Position numbers and translations under genes: made by a program. From Polyangiaceae bacterium (GTDB lineage: Bacteria; Myxococcota_A; Polyangia; Polyangiales; Polyangiaceae): a stretch of 56,508 bases of DNA. The notes below the pieces were generated by a model that saw nothing but the letters and a program-made list of their open reading frames with translations, was not told the DNA's origin and searched no databases. Positions 17,609 through 25,794 of this stretch are shown here, one piece after another; positions within the stretch are counted from its first letter, which is position 1; every line of letters begins with the position of its first letter. The stretch covers positions 1 to 56,508 of the forward strand of contig JAICQL010000023.1 of NCBI GenBank assembly GCA_025937895.1, in the 5' to 3' direction.

Positions 17609-19045
17609 ATGACGCAGCAGTCGCCGTTGTCATCCAACACTGAAGGCGCCGCATCCGGACCGCAGCCGGCGGGCAACATGACCGCCGTGATGCGTGCCGT
17701 GGCCAGCAGCGGGCCCAAGGTGCTGCGCATCGGCTTGATCCAGGGCGGCCGCGTCGTCGAAGAGCGCATCATCAAGCAGCGCACCAGCGTCACCATCGGG
17801 TCGAACGAAAAGAACATGTTCGTCATCTCCGGTGGCGACCTGCCGGCGAGCTTTCGCCTGTTCGAGCTGGTGGGCTCCGACTACTACCTCAATTTCACGC
17901 CCGGCATGAAGGGGCGCCTGGCCCTGCCCACCGGGCTCTCCGATCTGAACAACCTGCGTGGTCAGGCCAAGGCTGGCAGCCAGGGTGGGCATCAGATCCA
18001 GCTGACGGAGGACTCGCGCGGCAAGATCGTGGTGGGCGACACCACGTTCTTGTTCCAGTTCGTCGCTCCACCACCGATCCAGCCGCGGCCCCAGCTGCCT
18101 GTCTCGGTCACCCGCGGCGCCACCTCCGTGGACTGGCCCACGACGGTGATCGCGGCGTTCTCCTTTCTCGTGCACTTCTGTGCGATTGGCTCGATCTACT
18201 CGGACTGGCTGGACCCCGTCGTCGACTACGACGTGAACGTCAGCGGTCTGGTGGAGCAGGTCAAATCGCTGCCCGCGCCGCCTCCCGTGGAGGAGCCCGA
18301 GCAGCCCGCTCCCGACAAGGCAGAGGCTCCGAAGGCAGAGGCGCCCAAGGCGGAGGCGCCCAAGCCCACGCCCAAGCCCACGCCGGCGCCAGCGGGCCAG
18401 AAAGAGCATGTGACCAAGGCGCAGGTCGCCGCGATCAGCAACGAGCTGCAGTCACTGGAGATGGCCACCCTGGCCGCGCTGTCCAGCGCGGGGCCCGCCA
18501 CGGCCAACGTACTGCGCAGCGGTGAGGTGCCCACCAGCGCGCTGGACGCGGCGGCAGCGTCCGAGGCTGGTGTCTCGGCTGCGGGCCCCGGCGGGCTGAA
18601 GCTCGGCGGAGCGGGCGGCACGGTGCGCCCGGGGGCAACCGGCGGTGGTCTGGCGAGCATCGGTGCCACCGGCAAGAGCACGGCGGCGGGGAGCGGCGCG
18701 GCTCAGCAGGTCAAGGGCCCGCGTGGCAGCGCGGATGTGGGCAGCGCCTCCGTGGCGGGCGGCTCGGTGAGCGACGCCAGTCGCGTGGTCGCGCAGATGC
18801 GCGCCGGCTTCCGAGCTTGCTACAACCGCGGGCTCGCCGAAAACCCGGACATCGAGGGCAAGATCGCCCTCAGCATCAAGGTGGGCCCCACGGGCCAGGT
18901 ATCGGGCGTGTCCGCCACCAAGACCGGCAACATCCCTGATTCCGTGCTGGAGTGCGTGAAGTCGCGCGCGAACTCCGCCAACTTCTCCCCGCCTCAGGGT
19001 GGGGCAGCGGTGGTGCAGGTTCCTGTATCTTTCGTGAAACAGTAG
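17609..19045 (+). CDS. gltG: GltG-like protein: FHA-like domain, one TM helix, AgmX/PglI TonB-like C-terminus
   Basis: 478 residues. The N-terminal cytoplasmic beta domain at about residues 36-155 (VLRIGLIQGGRVVEERIIK, TSVTIGSNEKNMFV, then DTTFLFQFV) fits an FHA-like fold. A single membrane helix is at about 175-198. A Pro/Ala/Lys linker with PKAEAPKAEAPKPTPKPTPAP repeats is suited to crossing the periplasm. The C-terminal domain at about 390-478 (VVAQMRAGFRACYNRGLAENP, then GKIALSIKVGPTGQVSGVSA) is the AgmX/PglI TonB-like module, whose paired cysteines (near FRACYN and LECVKS) are typical. In M. xanthus GltG couples the inner-membrane motor to the periplasm. Last gene of the unit. No AglQRS motor genes are present in the window. 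Confidence 0.85.
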   Translation: MTQQSPLSSNTEGAASGPQPAGNMTAVMRAVASSGPKVLRIGLIQGGRVVEERIIKQRTSVTIGSNEKNMFVISGGDLPASFRLFELVGSDYYLNFTPGMKGRLALPTGLSDLNNLRGQAKAGSQGGHQIQLTEDSRGKIVVGDTTFLFQFVAPPPIQPRPQLPVSVTRGATSVDWPTTVIAAFSFLVHFCAIGSIYSDWLDPVVDYDVNVSGLVEQVKSLPAPPPVEEPEQPAPDKAEAPKAEAPKAEAPKPTPKPTPAPAGQKEHVTKAQVAAISNELQSLEMATLAALSSAGPATANVLRSGEVPTSALDAAAASEAGVSAAGPGGLKLGGAGGTVRPGATGGGLASIGATGKSTAAGSGAAQQVKGPRGSADVGSASVAGGSVSDASRVVAQMRAGFRACYNRGLAENPDIEGKIALSIKVGPTGQVSGVSATKTGNIPDSVLECVKSRANSANFSPPQGGAAVVQVPVSFVKQ

Positions 19046-19329
19046 AGGGCGATGTGAGCTGGGCAAGCGGCAAGCAGCGGGTCGACAATGACCAGAAGAC
19101 GTTCGGCATCGGCTGCGACAGGGGCCTCGGGGTGCGCTGCCGGCGCTTTGCGCTGTAGTTGGGCGGGCAGCGACCGGTCAGTGCATCCGGGGTCTCGGCG
19201 GGGCGGAATGGCCCGCTAGACCCTCGAGCGAGCCAAACGGGCACATTTCGCGGCAGGCAGGGCAGGACAACGCAGCAGCAGAGCAGGGCAGCAGACGGGC
19301 AACAGCCGAAAACCATTCAGGTAGTTTCG
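19046..19329. other. Intergenic region upstream of the polysaccharide export genes
   Basis: About 285 bp without a credible coding frame. It has a purine-rich section (runs of CAG/GGCAG at about 19250-19300) with no identified fold. It separates the Glt-type unit from the export unit, which has its own promoter. Confidence 0.5.
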
Positions 19330-19358
19330 TTGACACGGTTTAGCCCGAGGGTCAGACT
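19330..19358 (+). promoter_or_regulatory. Sigma-70-type promoter for the polysaccharide export unit
   Basis: A perfect -35 TTGACA (19330-19335), a 17-bp spacer, then a weak -10 CAGACT (19353-19358). It lies just upstream of an AGGAGG-containing leader, so transcription would start near 19365 and give a short 5' leader of about 30 bases. Confidence 0.6.
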
Positions 19359-19393
19359 AAACGAGCATGGAAATCTCGAGGAGGGAAAGAGGC

Positions 19394-20059
19394 GTGAAGG
19401 AACATCACCGTCCAGGTAGTGGCGCGGTGGCGGCGCCTCCGCCGCGCTCGCGAGTGCTCAACTCGGTGCTGCTGGCATGCCTGCTGTTCGGGCTCGGCGC
19501 CGGCGCGCGCGATGCATCGGCACAGCCCCGAGATGCTGCTGGGGCCACGGGCGGCTCAGCGGTGCCGCCCACGATCGATCTGGCGCCGCCTCAGGCAAGC
19601 GCCAGCGCGGAGCGCCAGCTCTCGGCGGACGAGATGGTGGCGAGCGGCAAGGCCTTCGTCGCCGGTATCGAGCAGGCGTCTGGCTCCATCTCGCGCCAGT
19701 TGCAGGCCGCGCGCAAGGATCGCGATGTCGTACGGGTGCTGTGCCTGAGCGACAAGCTGAACCAGGTGGATGTCGCGCTGGGCTCGGCGCGCGACCGCTT
19801 GAACGCGCTGCGCGGCGCGGCGGAGCGCTCGGACATCGATCGCACCCGCCACGAGTCTACCGTGCTCGAGGTGCTCAATGATCGCGTGCGTGTGCTGATC
19901 AACGAGTCCAATCAGTGCGTGGGTGAAGAGACGGGGTTCATCGGGGAGGCTGAAGTGAGCGTCTCGGTCGATCCCAATCTACCGAACGCTGAAACGACGT
20001 TCGAAGCGAACACGAACTCGCCCCCGCCTCCGCCGAACATCAGCAGTCCGATCCAGTAA
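19394..20059 (+). CDS. Secreted helical protein at head of the polysaccharide export unit
   Basis: 221 residues. The GTG at 19394 was chosen because GAGGAGGG lies about nine bases before it; an upstream ATG at 19367 has no such site and sits almost at the predicted transcription start. The signal peptide is LNSVLLACLLFGLGAGARDASAQ. The mature protein is Ala/Gln-rich with a long helical stretch (ADEMVASGKAFVAGIEQASG through DKLNQVDVALGSARDRLNAL), followed by an acidic, Pro/Asn-rich C-terminal tail. Two cysteines (VLCLSD, NQCVGE) could pair. No known family is recognised. A periplasmic helper of the export system is inferred from its position. Confidence 0.65.
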   Translation: MKEHHRPGSGAVAAPPPRSRVLNSVLLACLLFGLGAGARDASAQPRDAAGATGGSAVPPTIDLAPPQASASAERQLSADEMVASGKAFVAGIEQASGSISRQLQAARKDRDVVRVLCLSDKLNQVDVALGSARDRLNALRGAAERSDIDRTRHESTVLEVLNDRVRVLINESNQCVGEETGFIGEAEVSVSVDPNLPNAETTFEANTNSPPPPPNISSPIQ

Positions 20060-20141
20060 CTCGGACCTCTCCGAGGTACTGCTTCAGCTCCGCGATACTC
20101 CGCCCGAGCCGGGCGTGCGAGGAGCATTTCTTCGTTAAGTA

Positions 20142-21599
20142 ATGACGATGCGCGTCCTACCTGCGATCTTTGTTTTGTCCGCCGCGGCCCTGTGCGCGCC
20201 CACAGCTGGCGCGCAGCAGAGCCAGCCCTGGCTTGGAGATCGCCGGTTCGGCGGGGGCATCGGGGTTCGAGCGGGAGACTTCGAGCTGCATCCGGGCATC
20301 GCGGGGGAGGTGGGCTTCGACAGCAACTTCTACCAGGCTGCAGACAAGGTCACGCCGGAGGGCTTTGCCGTGGCGATCCCGGCTGAGTTTCAGCCGCTGC
20401 GACCGGACGGGTCTCGCTTTGCCGACGCTGGCACCTTCAGGGAGCCCGCGGTGGGCGTGTTTCGCTTCCGCGTGACGCCCTCATTATCGCTCAAGACGCT
20501 CGGGCCCCAGCGCACCGAGGGCGACGGTGCCGGTGCAACACCGCCCAAGCTGAGCATCGAGGCGGATGCCTCCGTGAGCTATAACGAGCTGCTCGCCACG
20601 GACGCGCAGTATGCGGATTCCGTCAGCGACGATCGTTACCTGAGCGCGGATCTCGGCCTCAATCTCGGCATCCTGCCGCAGCGCCCCTGGGGCGCAACCA
20701 TCTCCGGCGCCTACAGCCGCGAGGTGCAGCCCGTCAACGATCCGCAGGCGCCCCCGAACTTCGGGCGAAACACCTTCCGTGCCGGCGCCGCGCTCAACTG
20801 GCGCCCGGGCGGCGGCATGCTCGAGTGGAGCCTCGGCTACGACCTCGCGTACGTCGACTTCGAGAGCGACCTGTTCGAGAGCTTCTCCAGCATCTCGCAC
20901 CGCGCGGTGCTCAAGGGCCGCTGGCTGTTTCTCCCGCGCACGGCCCTGCTGTACTCCGGCGACTACGGCGTGCTCACCTATCCCAACGGTGACGAGAACG
21001 TGAAGCCCCAGGGCTCGCCCCTCAGCTCGCGGCTCGGCATCAATGGCTTGATCACCAATCATCTCGGCGCTCTGGTCATCGTGGGCTGGAAGAGCATGTT
21101 CTTCGAGAATGACGAGAACTACGACAGCATCGTGGGCAACGCCGAGCTCACCTGGTACCCGCTACCGCGGCCGGATCTCGCGCCCGAGGCGGCCACGGTG
21201 GGGCTCTCTGCCATCAGCCTCGGCTACCGGCGTGACGCCAGCGCCTCGTACCTGGGCAACTATGTCCAGATCGACGGTGTGTACGCCAAGTCATCCTACT
21301 TCTTCGGCGGGATGGTGCTGGCCAGTCTGGAGGCTGGGCTCGATCACGTGCAGCGGCCTTCCGGCTACTTTCCCAACCTGACCCGACAGACGGCGGCTTT
21401 CTCCGAGAATCGCGTCAACGTCACGGGCTTCGTGGAGTATCGCACCAGCGATACCTTCGGCATCAACACCACCCTGCGCTATACGGGGAACATGACCGAT
21501 CAGCTGATCCCCGTGAGCTCTGACCCCACCGACAGCGACTACGACGATCTCAGTTTTGATCGCTTCGAGGCATGGCTCGGCGTACGCTGGTTCCTATGA
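20142..21599 (+). CDS. Outer-membrane beta-barrel, probable polysaccharide translocon (EpsX-like)
   Basis: 485 residues (an in-frame ATG at 20148 is equally good). The signal peptide ends AGAQQ. The mature part is rich in alternating aromatic/small strands with turns of Gly, Asn and Asp (LGLNLGILPQRPWGATISGAYSR, MLEWSLGYDLAYVDFES) and ends in an aromatic residue after VRWFL, as outer-membrane barrels do. The length suits an 18-stranded barrel. It overlaps the downstream OPX gene by four bases. In M. xanthus, short OPX proteins lacking their own membrane pore work with such a barrel (for example EpsX with EpsY), and this gene pair has that arrangement. Confidence 0.75.
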   Translation: MTMRVLPAIFVLSAAALCAPTAGAQQSQPWLGDRRFGGGIGVRAGDFELHPGIAGEVGFDSNFYQAADKVTPEGFAVAIPAEFQPLRPDGSRFADAGTFREPAVGVFRFRVTPSLSLKTLGPQRTEGDGAGATPPKLSIEADASVSYNELLATDAQYADSVSDDRYLSADLGLNLGILPQRPWGATISGAYSREVQPVNDPQAPPNFGRNTFRAGAALNWRPGGGMLEWSLGYDLAYVDFESDLFESFSSISHRAVLKGRWLFLPRTALLYSGDYGVLTYPNGDENVKPQGSPLSSRLGINGLITNHLGALVIVGWKSMFFENDENYDSIVGNAELTWYPLPRPDLAPEAATVGLSAISLGYRRDASASYLGNYVQIDGVYAKSSYFFGGMVLASLEAGLDHVQRPSGYFPNLTRQTAAFSENRVNVTGFVEYRTSDTFGINTTLRYTGNMTDQLIPVSSDPTDSDYDDLSFDRFEAWLGVRWFL

Positions 21600-22213
21600 C
21601 ACGACCTAGCGCCTCGCCCCTGTTCGGGCGACGCGCCTTGCTACTGCTGCTGGGCAGCGTGTTGTCAGGGTGCGGCCCCAAAGTTGACAACTCCCGGGTC
21701 AAGCTGCCGGCTCCGGTGCAGAGCACCACCCTCGGTCCCGGAGACGTGTTCACGCTGGAGGTGGTCGGGGAGAAGGACCTGCCGCGGGAGTTCCAGGTCG
21801 CGTCGGATGGCACGGTCGATTTCCCGTACGTGCACCGCCTCGAGGTAGAGGGGCTGGAGCCACAAGAGGTAGCGCGCGCCGTCCGTGAGAGCCTGATCGA
21901 GAAGCGGATCTTGACGGACCCGAGCGTGATCGTCTCCGTCAAGGAGTACAACAGCAAGCGGGTGACCGTGCTGGGCGAGGTGAAGAAGCCGGGCAGCTTC
22001 CCGCTGACCACCGGCATGACCTTGGTGCAGGCGATCAGCAACGCGGGCGGCCTCAGCGCCATCGCCAACGGCGATCGGGTCAACCTGACGCGCAAGGCCA
22101 AGGGCTCGACCACCACGGTGGTGCTGAGCTTTGACTCCATCACCTCGGGCAGGTCGCCGGACATTCCGCTGCAAGCGGGCGACCAGATCTTCGTGAACGA
22201 GCGGGTATTCTGA
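21596..22213 (+). CDS. Short OPX (Wza-like) polysaccharide export lipoprotein
   Basis: 205 residues. The ATG at 21596 overlaps the barrel stop (ATGA); an upstream in-frame ATG at 21572 would add eight residues before the signal. Lipobox VLSGC gives Cys26. The Poly_export domain is at about residues 45-110 (LGPGDVFTLEVVGEKDLP, VASDGTVDFPYV, DPSVIVSVKEYNSKRVTV), followed by one SLBB domain (LGEVKKPGSFPLTTGMTLVQAI). It lacks the long C-terminal amphipathic helix and extra SLBB domains of E. coli Wza (about 380 residues), so it probably cannot form its own outer-membrane pore and needs the adjacent barrel. It exports exopolysaccharide or O-antigen-like polymer. No polymerase or flippase gene is adjacent. 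Confidence 0.9.
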   Translation: MTRPSASPLFGRRALLLLLGSVLSGCGPKVDNSRVKLPAPVQSTTLGPGDVFTLEVVGEKDLPREFQVASDGTVDFPYVHRLEVEGLEPQEVARAVRESLIEKRILTDPSVIVSVKEYNSKRVTVLGEVKKPGSFPLTTGMTLVQAISNAGGLSAIANGDRVNLTRKAKGSTTTVVLSFDSITSGRSPDIPLQAGDQIFVNERVF

Positions 22214-22259
22214 GCTCCGCCGTTGTAGGCCGCCGCGCAGCGGTGTACGGCACGGCCCC

Positions 22260-22928
22260 GTGACTTGCCCCGTGATTTCCCGCTCCCGACCGCTACTCCT
22301 GGGCTCCGCGTCTCCGCGCCGCAGCTCGCTCCTGGCGAGCCTGGGCCTGCCCTTCGTGGTGCTGCCGGCTGACATCTCGGAAGACGTGGAGCCGGGGGAG
22401 CGCCCGCACGCTTACCTGGAGCGCATCGCCGCAGCCAAGCTGTCTGCGGTCCAGGCGCGGCTGGCAGGAGCCGCGGCGTTGCCCGACGCGCCGCAAGGCG
22501 TCGCTGGCATCCTGGTCGCGGACACCACTGTGGTGATTGACGACACCATCGTCGGCAAACCGGCCGATGTTGCGGAGGCGGTCAGCACGCTGAACCGACT
22601 TGTGGGTCGTACTCACACCGTCTTGACCCGCTACCTGGTGGGTGCCGCCCCTGGAGCACCGGGCGCCGCTCCGGCGGTTCAGCGCACGGTCTCCACTCAG
22701 GTCACCTTGCGCGCTGCCAGCGCGGAAGAGGTGCTGGGCTATGCACGCAGCGGCGAGGGCCTGGACAAGGCCGGGGCCTATGCCGCCCAGGGGCTAGGCG
22801 CCTTCCTGGTCGAGGCCGTAACGGGATCGTACACGAACGTGGTGGGCTTGCCCGTCTGCGAGCTGGTGAGCGATCTGAAGCAAGCGGGCCTGCTGCAGGC
22901 CTTTCCGGTTGATTCTCGCAGCTTTTGA
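22260..22928 (+). CDS. maf: Maf family nucleotide pyrophosphatase
   Basis: 222 residues from a GTG (a second GTG at 22272 is possible). It begins with the Maf signature PLLLGSASPRRSSLLASLGLPF, followed by VLPADISEDVEPGE, the metal-binding ILVADTTVVIDDTIVGKP, and KAGAYAAQGLGAFLVEAVTGSYTNVVGLP. Maf proteins hydrolyse dTTP, UTP or modified nucleotides and are linked to division arrest and nucleotide sanitation. The length and motif set are standard. It follows the OPX gene by 46 bp. Confidence 0.95.
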   Translation: MTCPVISRSRPLLLGSASPRRSSLLASLGLPFVVLPADISEDVEPGERPHAYLERIAAAKLSAVQARLAGAAALPDAPQGVAGILVADTTVVIDDTIVGKPADVAEAVSTLNRLVGRTHTVLTRYLVGAAPGAPGAAPAVQRTVSTQVTLRAASAEEVLGYARSGEGLDKAGAYAAQGLGAFLVEAVTGSYTNVVGLPVCELVSDLKQAGLLQAFPVDSRSF

Positions 22929-22960
22929 CATGTCCCCGCTCGGGGAGGGATAATCGATTC

Positions 22961-23224
22961 ATGGCGCTAATTGACACCGAGGAAGCAGCCCGCCGTCTGG
23001 CTCGGGCGATCGCGAGCGATCTATCCCTCTACAACGAGGAGAAGATCGTGCGCGGTATCGAGAGCGACAGCCTGTTCGAGGAGCTCAGCGACGAGATCGA
23101 GGAGGGCCGGGCACTCTACAAGAGCCGCGTGGCGCCCGATCTGTACGCGCACAACTTCTACGACCGTGCGCTCGTCGATATCCTGGTTCGGGGTAGGGGC
23201 CACATCAAAAGCCTGATGTGGTGA
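22961..23224 (+). CDS. Small conserved acidic protein
   Basis: 87 residues from the ATG at 22961, preceded by GGGAGGGA at good spacing; further upstream the frame is only fortuitously open. It is mostly helical (EEAARRLARAIASDLSLYNEEKIVRGI, then LSDEIEEGRALYKSRVAPDLYAHNF). No signal peptide or membrane helix, no cysteine. I do not recognise the family, but the clear ribosome site, codon use and overlap with the next gene support it as real. Confidence 0.8.
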   Translation: MALIDTEEAARRLARAIASDLSLYNEEKIVRGIESDSLFEELSDEIEEGRALYKSRVAPDLYAHNFYDRALVDILVRGRGHIKSLMW

Positions 23225-24288
23225 GCCGGTTCGCGGGGCCCAGCTTCCCTGCGCGTACACCCTTGCCCCTGAAGCCCGCCGGCACTCCGCGCACCGAGCG
23301 CTTCGTCCTGCCCGCGGATCAGTCGCGTGAGCGCGTGGATAAGGTGCTCGCGCGCCTGCTGGCGCCTCGCTCCCGGGCCACGGTGCAACGCTGGATCAGC
23401 GAAGGGCGGGTGAGCGTCGGAGGCCGGCCGTGCCGCGCACGGGACAGCGTCGCGGGCGGCGCCGTCGGGGAGGTGGAGATCGGCCCGGAGCCGACCTCCG
23501 AGGCCGTGCCGGACGCCTCGGTGCCGTTCGGGGTGGTGTTCGAGGATGAGCACCTGATCGTGGTGGACAAGCCTGCCGGCGTGGTGGTTCATCCGGCGCG
23601 CGGGCACCGCTCGGGTACGCTGGTGAGCGGGCTGCTGGCACGAGCGGGGTTCGCCGTTGCGCCGTCCGATGAGCGTGATCCGGTGGGCCATCTGCGCCCT
23701 GGCATCGTGCATCGCATCGACAAGAACACGAGCGGCCTGCTGGTGGTGGCGAAGGACGCGCTGACGCGCGAAGGCCTCAAGCGCCAGCTCGCGGCGCACA
23801 GCATGCGCCGGGTATACCACGCGCTCACCCTCGGCGTGCCCCGTCCGGGCCGGATCGAGACGGCGTATGGGCGCGATCCGCGCTCGCGCTTGCGCTTCAC
23901 GTCGCGCCTCGCCAGCGGCAAGCGCGCCGTCACCAATGTGGCGGTGTTGCAGGCATTCCGCGCGGGGGCGGCCTGGATCGAGTGCCGCCTGGAGACCGGA
24001 CGCACACACCAGATCCGCGTGCACCTGTCAGAGCAGGCGGGCACTCCGCTGCTGGGTGACGCGCTGTATCGCAGCGCAGCCGCTGGCGCGCGGACAGCCG
24101 TGGGGCAGGGTGGCGGGGATACCCGACTCGCCGAGCTGGAGCGTGCTCTGGGACGCCAGGCTCTGCACGCGCGCGAGCTCGGCTTCGAGCACCCGATCAG
24201 CGGTCAGGTGCTGCACTTCGAGAGTGCACCGCCGGCAGACTTTGCGACTGCGCTGGCAACCCTGCAAAGCTGGCACGGCGCAGCCTGA
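23218..24288 (+). CDS. RluD-family 23S rRNA pseudouridine synthase
   Basis: 356 residues, starting at a GTG (23218 or 23221) that overlaps the upstream stop. An N-terminal S4 RNA-binding domain at about residues 35-95 (RVDKVLARLLAPRSRATVQRWISEGRV) is followed by the catalytic domain, with DEHLIVVDKPAGVVVHPA and the active-site loop GIVHRIDKNTSGLLVVAKD containing the nucleophilic Asp, then RTHQIRVHLSEQAGTPLLGD. It converts uridines to pseudouridine in the large-subunit rRNA. The E. coli counterpart acts at 1911, 1915 and 1917; whether this is the true RluD or a paralogue is not certain. Confidence 0.9.
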   Translation: MVSRFAGPSFPARTPLPLKPAGTPRTERFVLPADQSRERVDKVLARLLAPRSRATVQRWISEGRVSVGGRPCRARDSVAGGAVGEVEIGPEPTSEAVPDASVPFGVVFEDEHLIVVDKPAGVVVHPARGHRSGTLVSGLLARAGFAVAPSDERDPVGHLRPGIVHRIDKNTSGLLVVAKDALTREGLKRQLAAHSMRRVYHALTLGVPRPGRIETAYGRDPRSRLRFTSRLASGKRAVTNVAVLQAFRAGAAWIECRLETGRTHQIRVHLSEQAGTPLLGDALYRSAAAGARTAVGQGGGDTRLAELERALGRQALHARELGFEHPISGQVLHFESAPPADFATALATLQSWHGAA

Positions 24289-24396
24289 GACGCACGGCCT
24301 CGGCTGAGCCGCAGGGCGAACAACAGTTGTGCAGGGCAGGCGGTACCCCTATGCTCGAGTGGCGGCCGGAGCAACTACCACCCCGCCGAAAAAACG

Positions 24397-25794
24397 ATGC
24401 GTTCCACTCCGATCAGCAAGGGATCTCCCCCCTCCGTCTTGACCCAGCGCTTGAACCGCGGCGCCAGTCGAGATCGTCAGATTCACCACCTTGGTGGCTA
24501 CCCGTTCGGGCCATCCTTGCGCATCGAGCGCTACGCCATGGGCAATGGCCTCTCGATCTTGCTGGTCGAGGATCATACGGCGCCGACCGTGGCGTATCAC
24601 ACCTGGTTCCGGGTGGGCTCTCGCCATGAGACACCGGGCAAGACCGGCATCGCGCACCTGTTCGAGCACCTGATGTTCAACGAGACCGAGAAGCTCGCGG
24701 CCGGCGAGTTCGATCGTGAGCTGGAAGAGCTGGGCGCCGAGAGCAACGCATCGACCTGGCTCGACTGGACGCACTACGACATCGCGGTGCCGAGCACGGC
24801 CTTCGAGCGAGTGGCAGAGCTGGAGTCCGAGCGCATGCAGCACCTGGTGCTGCGCGAGCCGCAGGTGGAGAGCGAGAAGGAGGTCGTCGCCAACGAGCGG
24901 CGTTACCGCGTGGAGGACGACGTCGAGGGCTCGGTGGGAGAGCAACTCTGGGCCACTGCGTTCGAGCACCATCCCTATCGCTGGCCGACCATAGGCTGGA
25001 TGGCGGACATCCAGGGCTTCACGGTGGACGACTGCGAGAAGTTCTACCGGACGTACTACGCGCCCAACAACGCCACGATCGTGCTGGTGGGCGCGGTCGA
25101 TTCCGAGCGCGCGCTGACCAAGCTGCAGGAGGTATACGGCGGCTATCGCGCTGCAACGATCCCCGATCCACCGCCTGACGTGGAGCCGGAGCAACCGGCG
25201 GAGCGCAGCGTCACGGTCACCAAGCTGACCCCCACCTGGAAGCTCAACATCGGTTACCATAGCCCCGCGCTGGGCCATCCGGATCATGTGCCGCTCAGCG
25301 TTCTGTGTGAGATCCTCTTCGGTGGTCGCTCGTCGCGCTTGCTCAAGACGCTGGTGCGCGATCGCGAGCTTGCCAGCGACGTGCGCGGCTCGCTCTCGCC
25401 GCTGCGCGATCCTGGGCTGCTGGAGCTGTTCGTGAGCGCGCGGGATGGGGTTGACGCGGAGCAATTGCTGGCAGCCATCGACGAGGAGCTCGACCGCGTG
25501 CTCGTGGAACCGGTGAGCAACGACGAGCTGGAGCGAGCCAAGGCTCGCATCGAGCTGGGCCTGCTGCAGGGGCTGCAGACCAACGAGGGCAAGGCCTCCA
25601 CCATCGGCTTCTACGAGGTGGTGCTGGGCAACCCCGCTGCCGGCTTCGAGCGCCTCCAGAGCCTCAATGAGCTGCGGCCGGGCCAGCTGCGCGAGCTGGC
25701 GAACCGCTACCTGAACCGGCGCTCGCGCACGGTCATCCGGGTGGAGCCGCAAGCCGGCGCCGCCGATGCCACGGCCGAAGGAGACGCACGATGA
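24397..25794 (+). CDS. M16 zinc metallopeptidase, catalytic subunit
   Basis: 465 residues. It carries the inverted zinc motif HxxEH as HLFEH (His87, Glu90, His91) in GIAHLFEHLMFNETEKL, with the third ligand expected in EKEVVANERRYRVEDDVEG, as in the mitochondrial-processing-peptidase/pitrilysin class. A second inactive half follows, with FGGRSSRLLKTLVRDRELA. No clear signal peptide precedes the domain, but a basic N-terminus is present, so export is unresolved. It overlaps the next gene by four bases; the two products are expected to form a heterodimer. Confidence 0.93.
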   Translation: MRSTPISKGSPPSVLTQRLNRGASRDRQIHHLGGYPFGPSLRIERYAMGNGLSILLVEDHTAPTVAYHTWFRVGSRHETPGKTGIAHLFEHLMFNETEKLAAGEFDRELEELGAESNASTWLDWTHYDIAVPSTAFERVAELESERMQHLVLREPQVESEKEVVANERRYRVEDDVEGSVGEQLWATAFEHHPYRWPTIGWMADIQGFTVDDCEKFYRTYYAPNNATIVLVGAVDSERALTKLQEVYGGYRAATIPDPPPDVEPEQPAERSVTVTKLTPTWKLNIGYHSPALGHPDHVPLSVLCEILFGGRSSRLLKTLVRDRELASDVRGSLSPLRDPGLLELFVSARDGVDAEQLLAAIDEELDRVLVEPVSNDELERAKARIELGLLQGLQTNEGKASTIGFYEVVLGNPAAGFERLQSLNELRPGQLRELANRYLNRRSRTVIRVEPQAGAADATAEGDAR

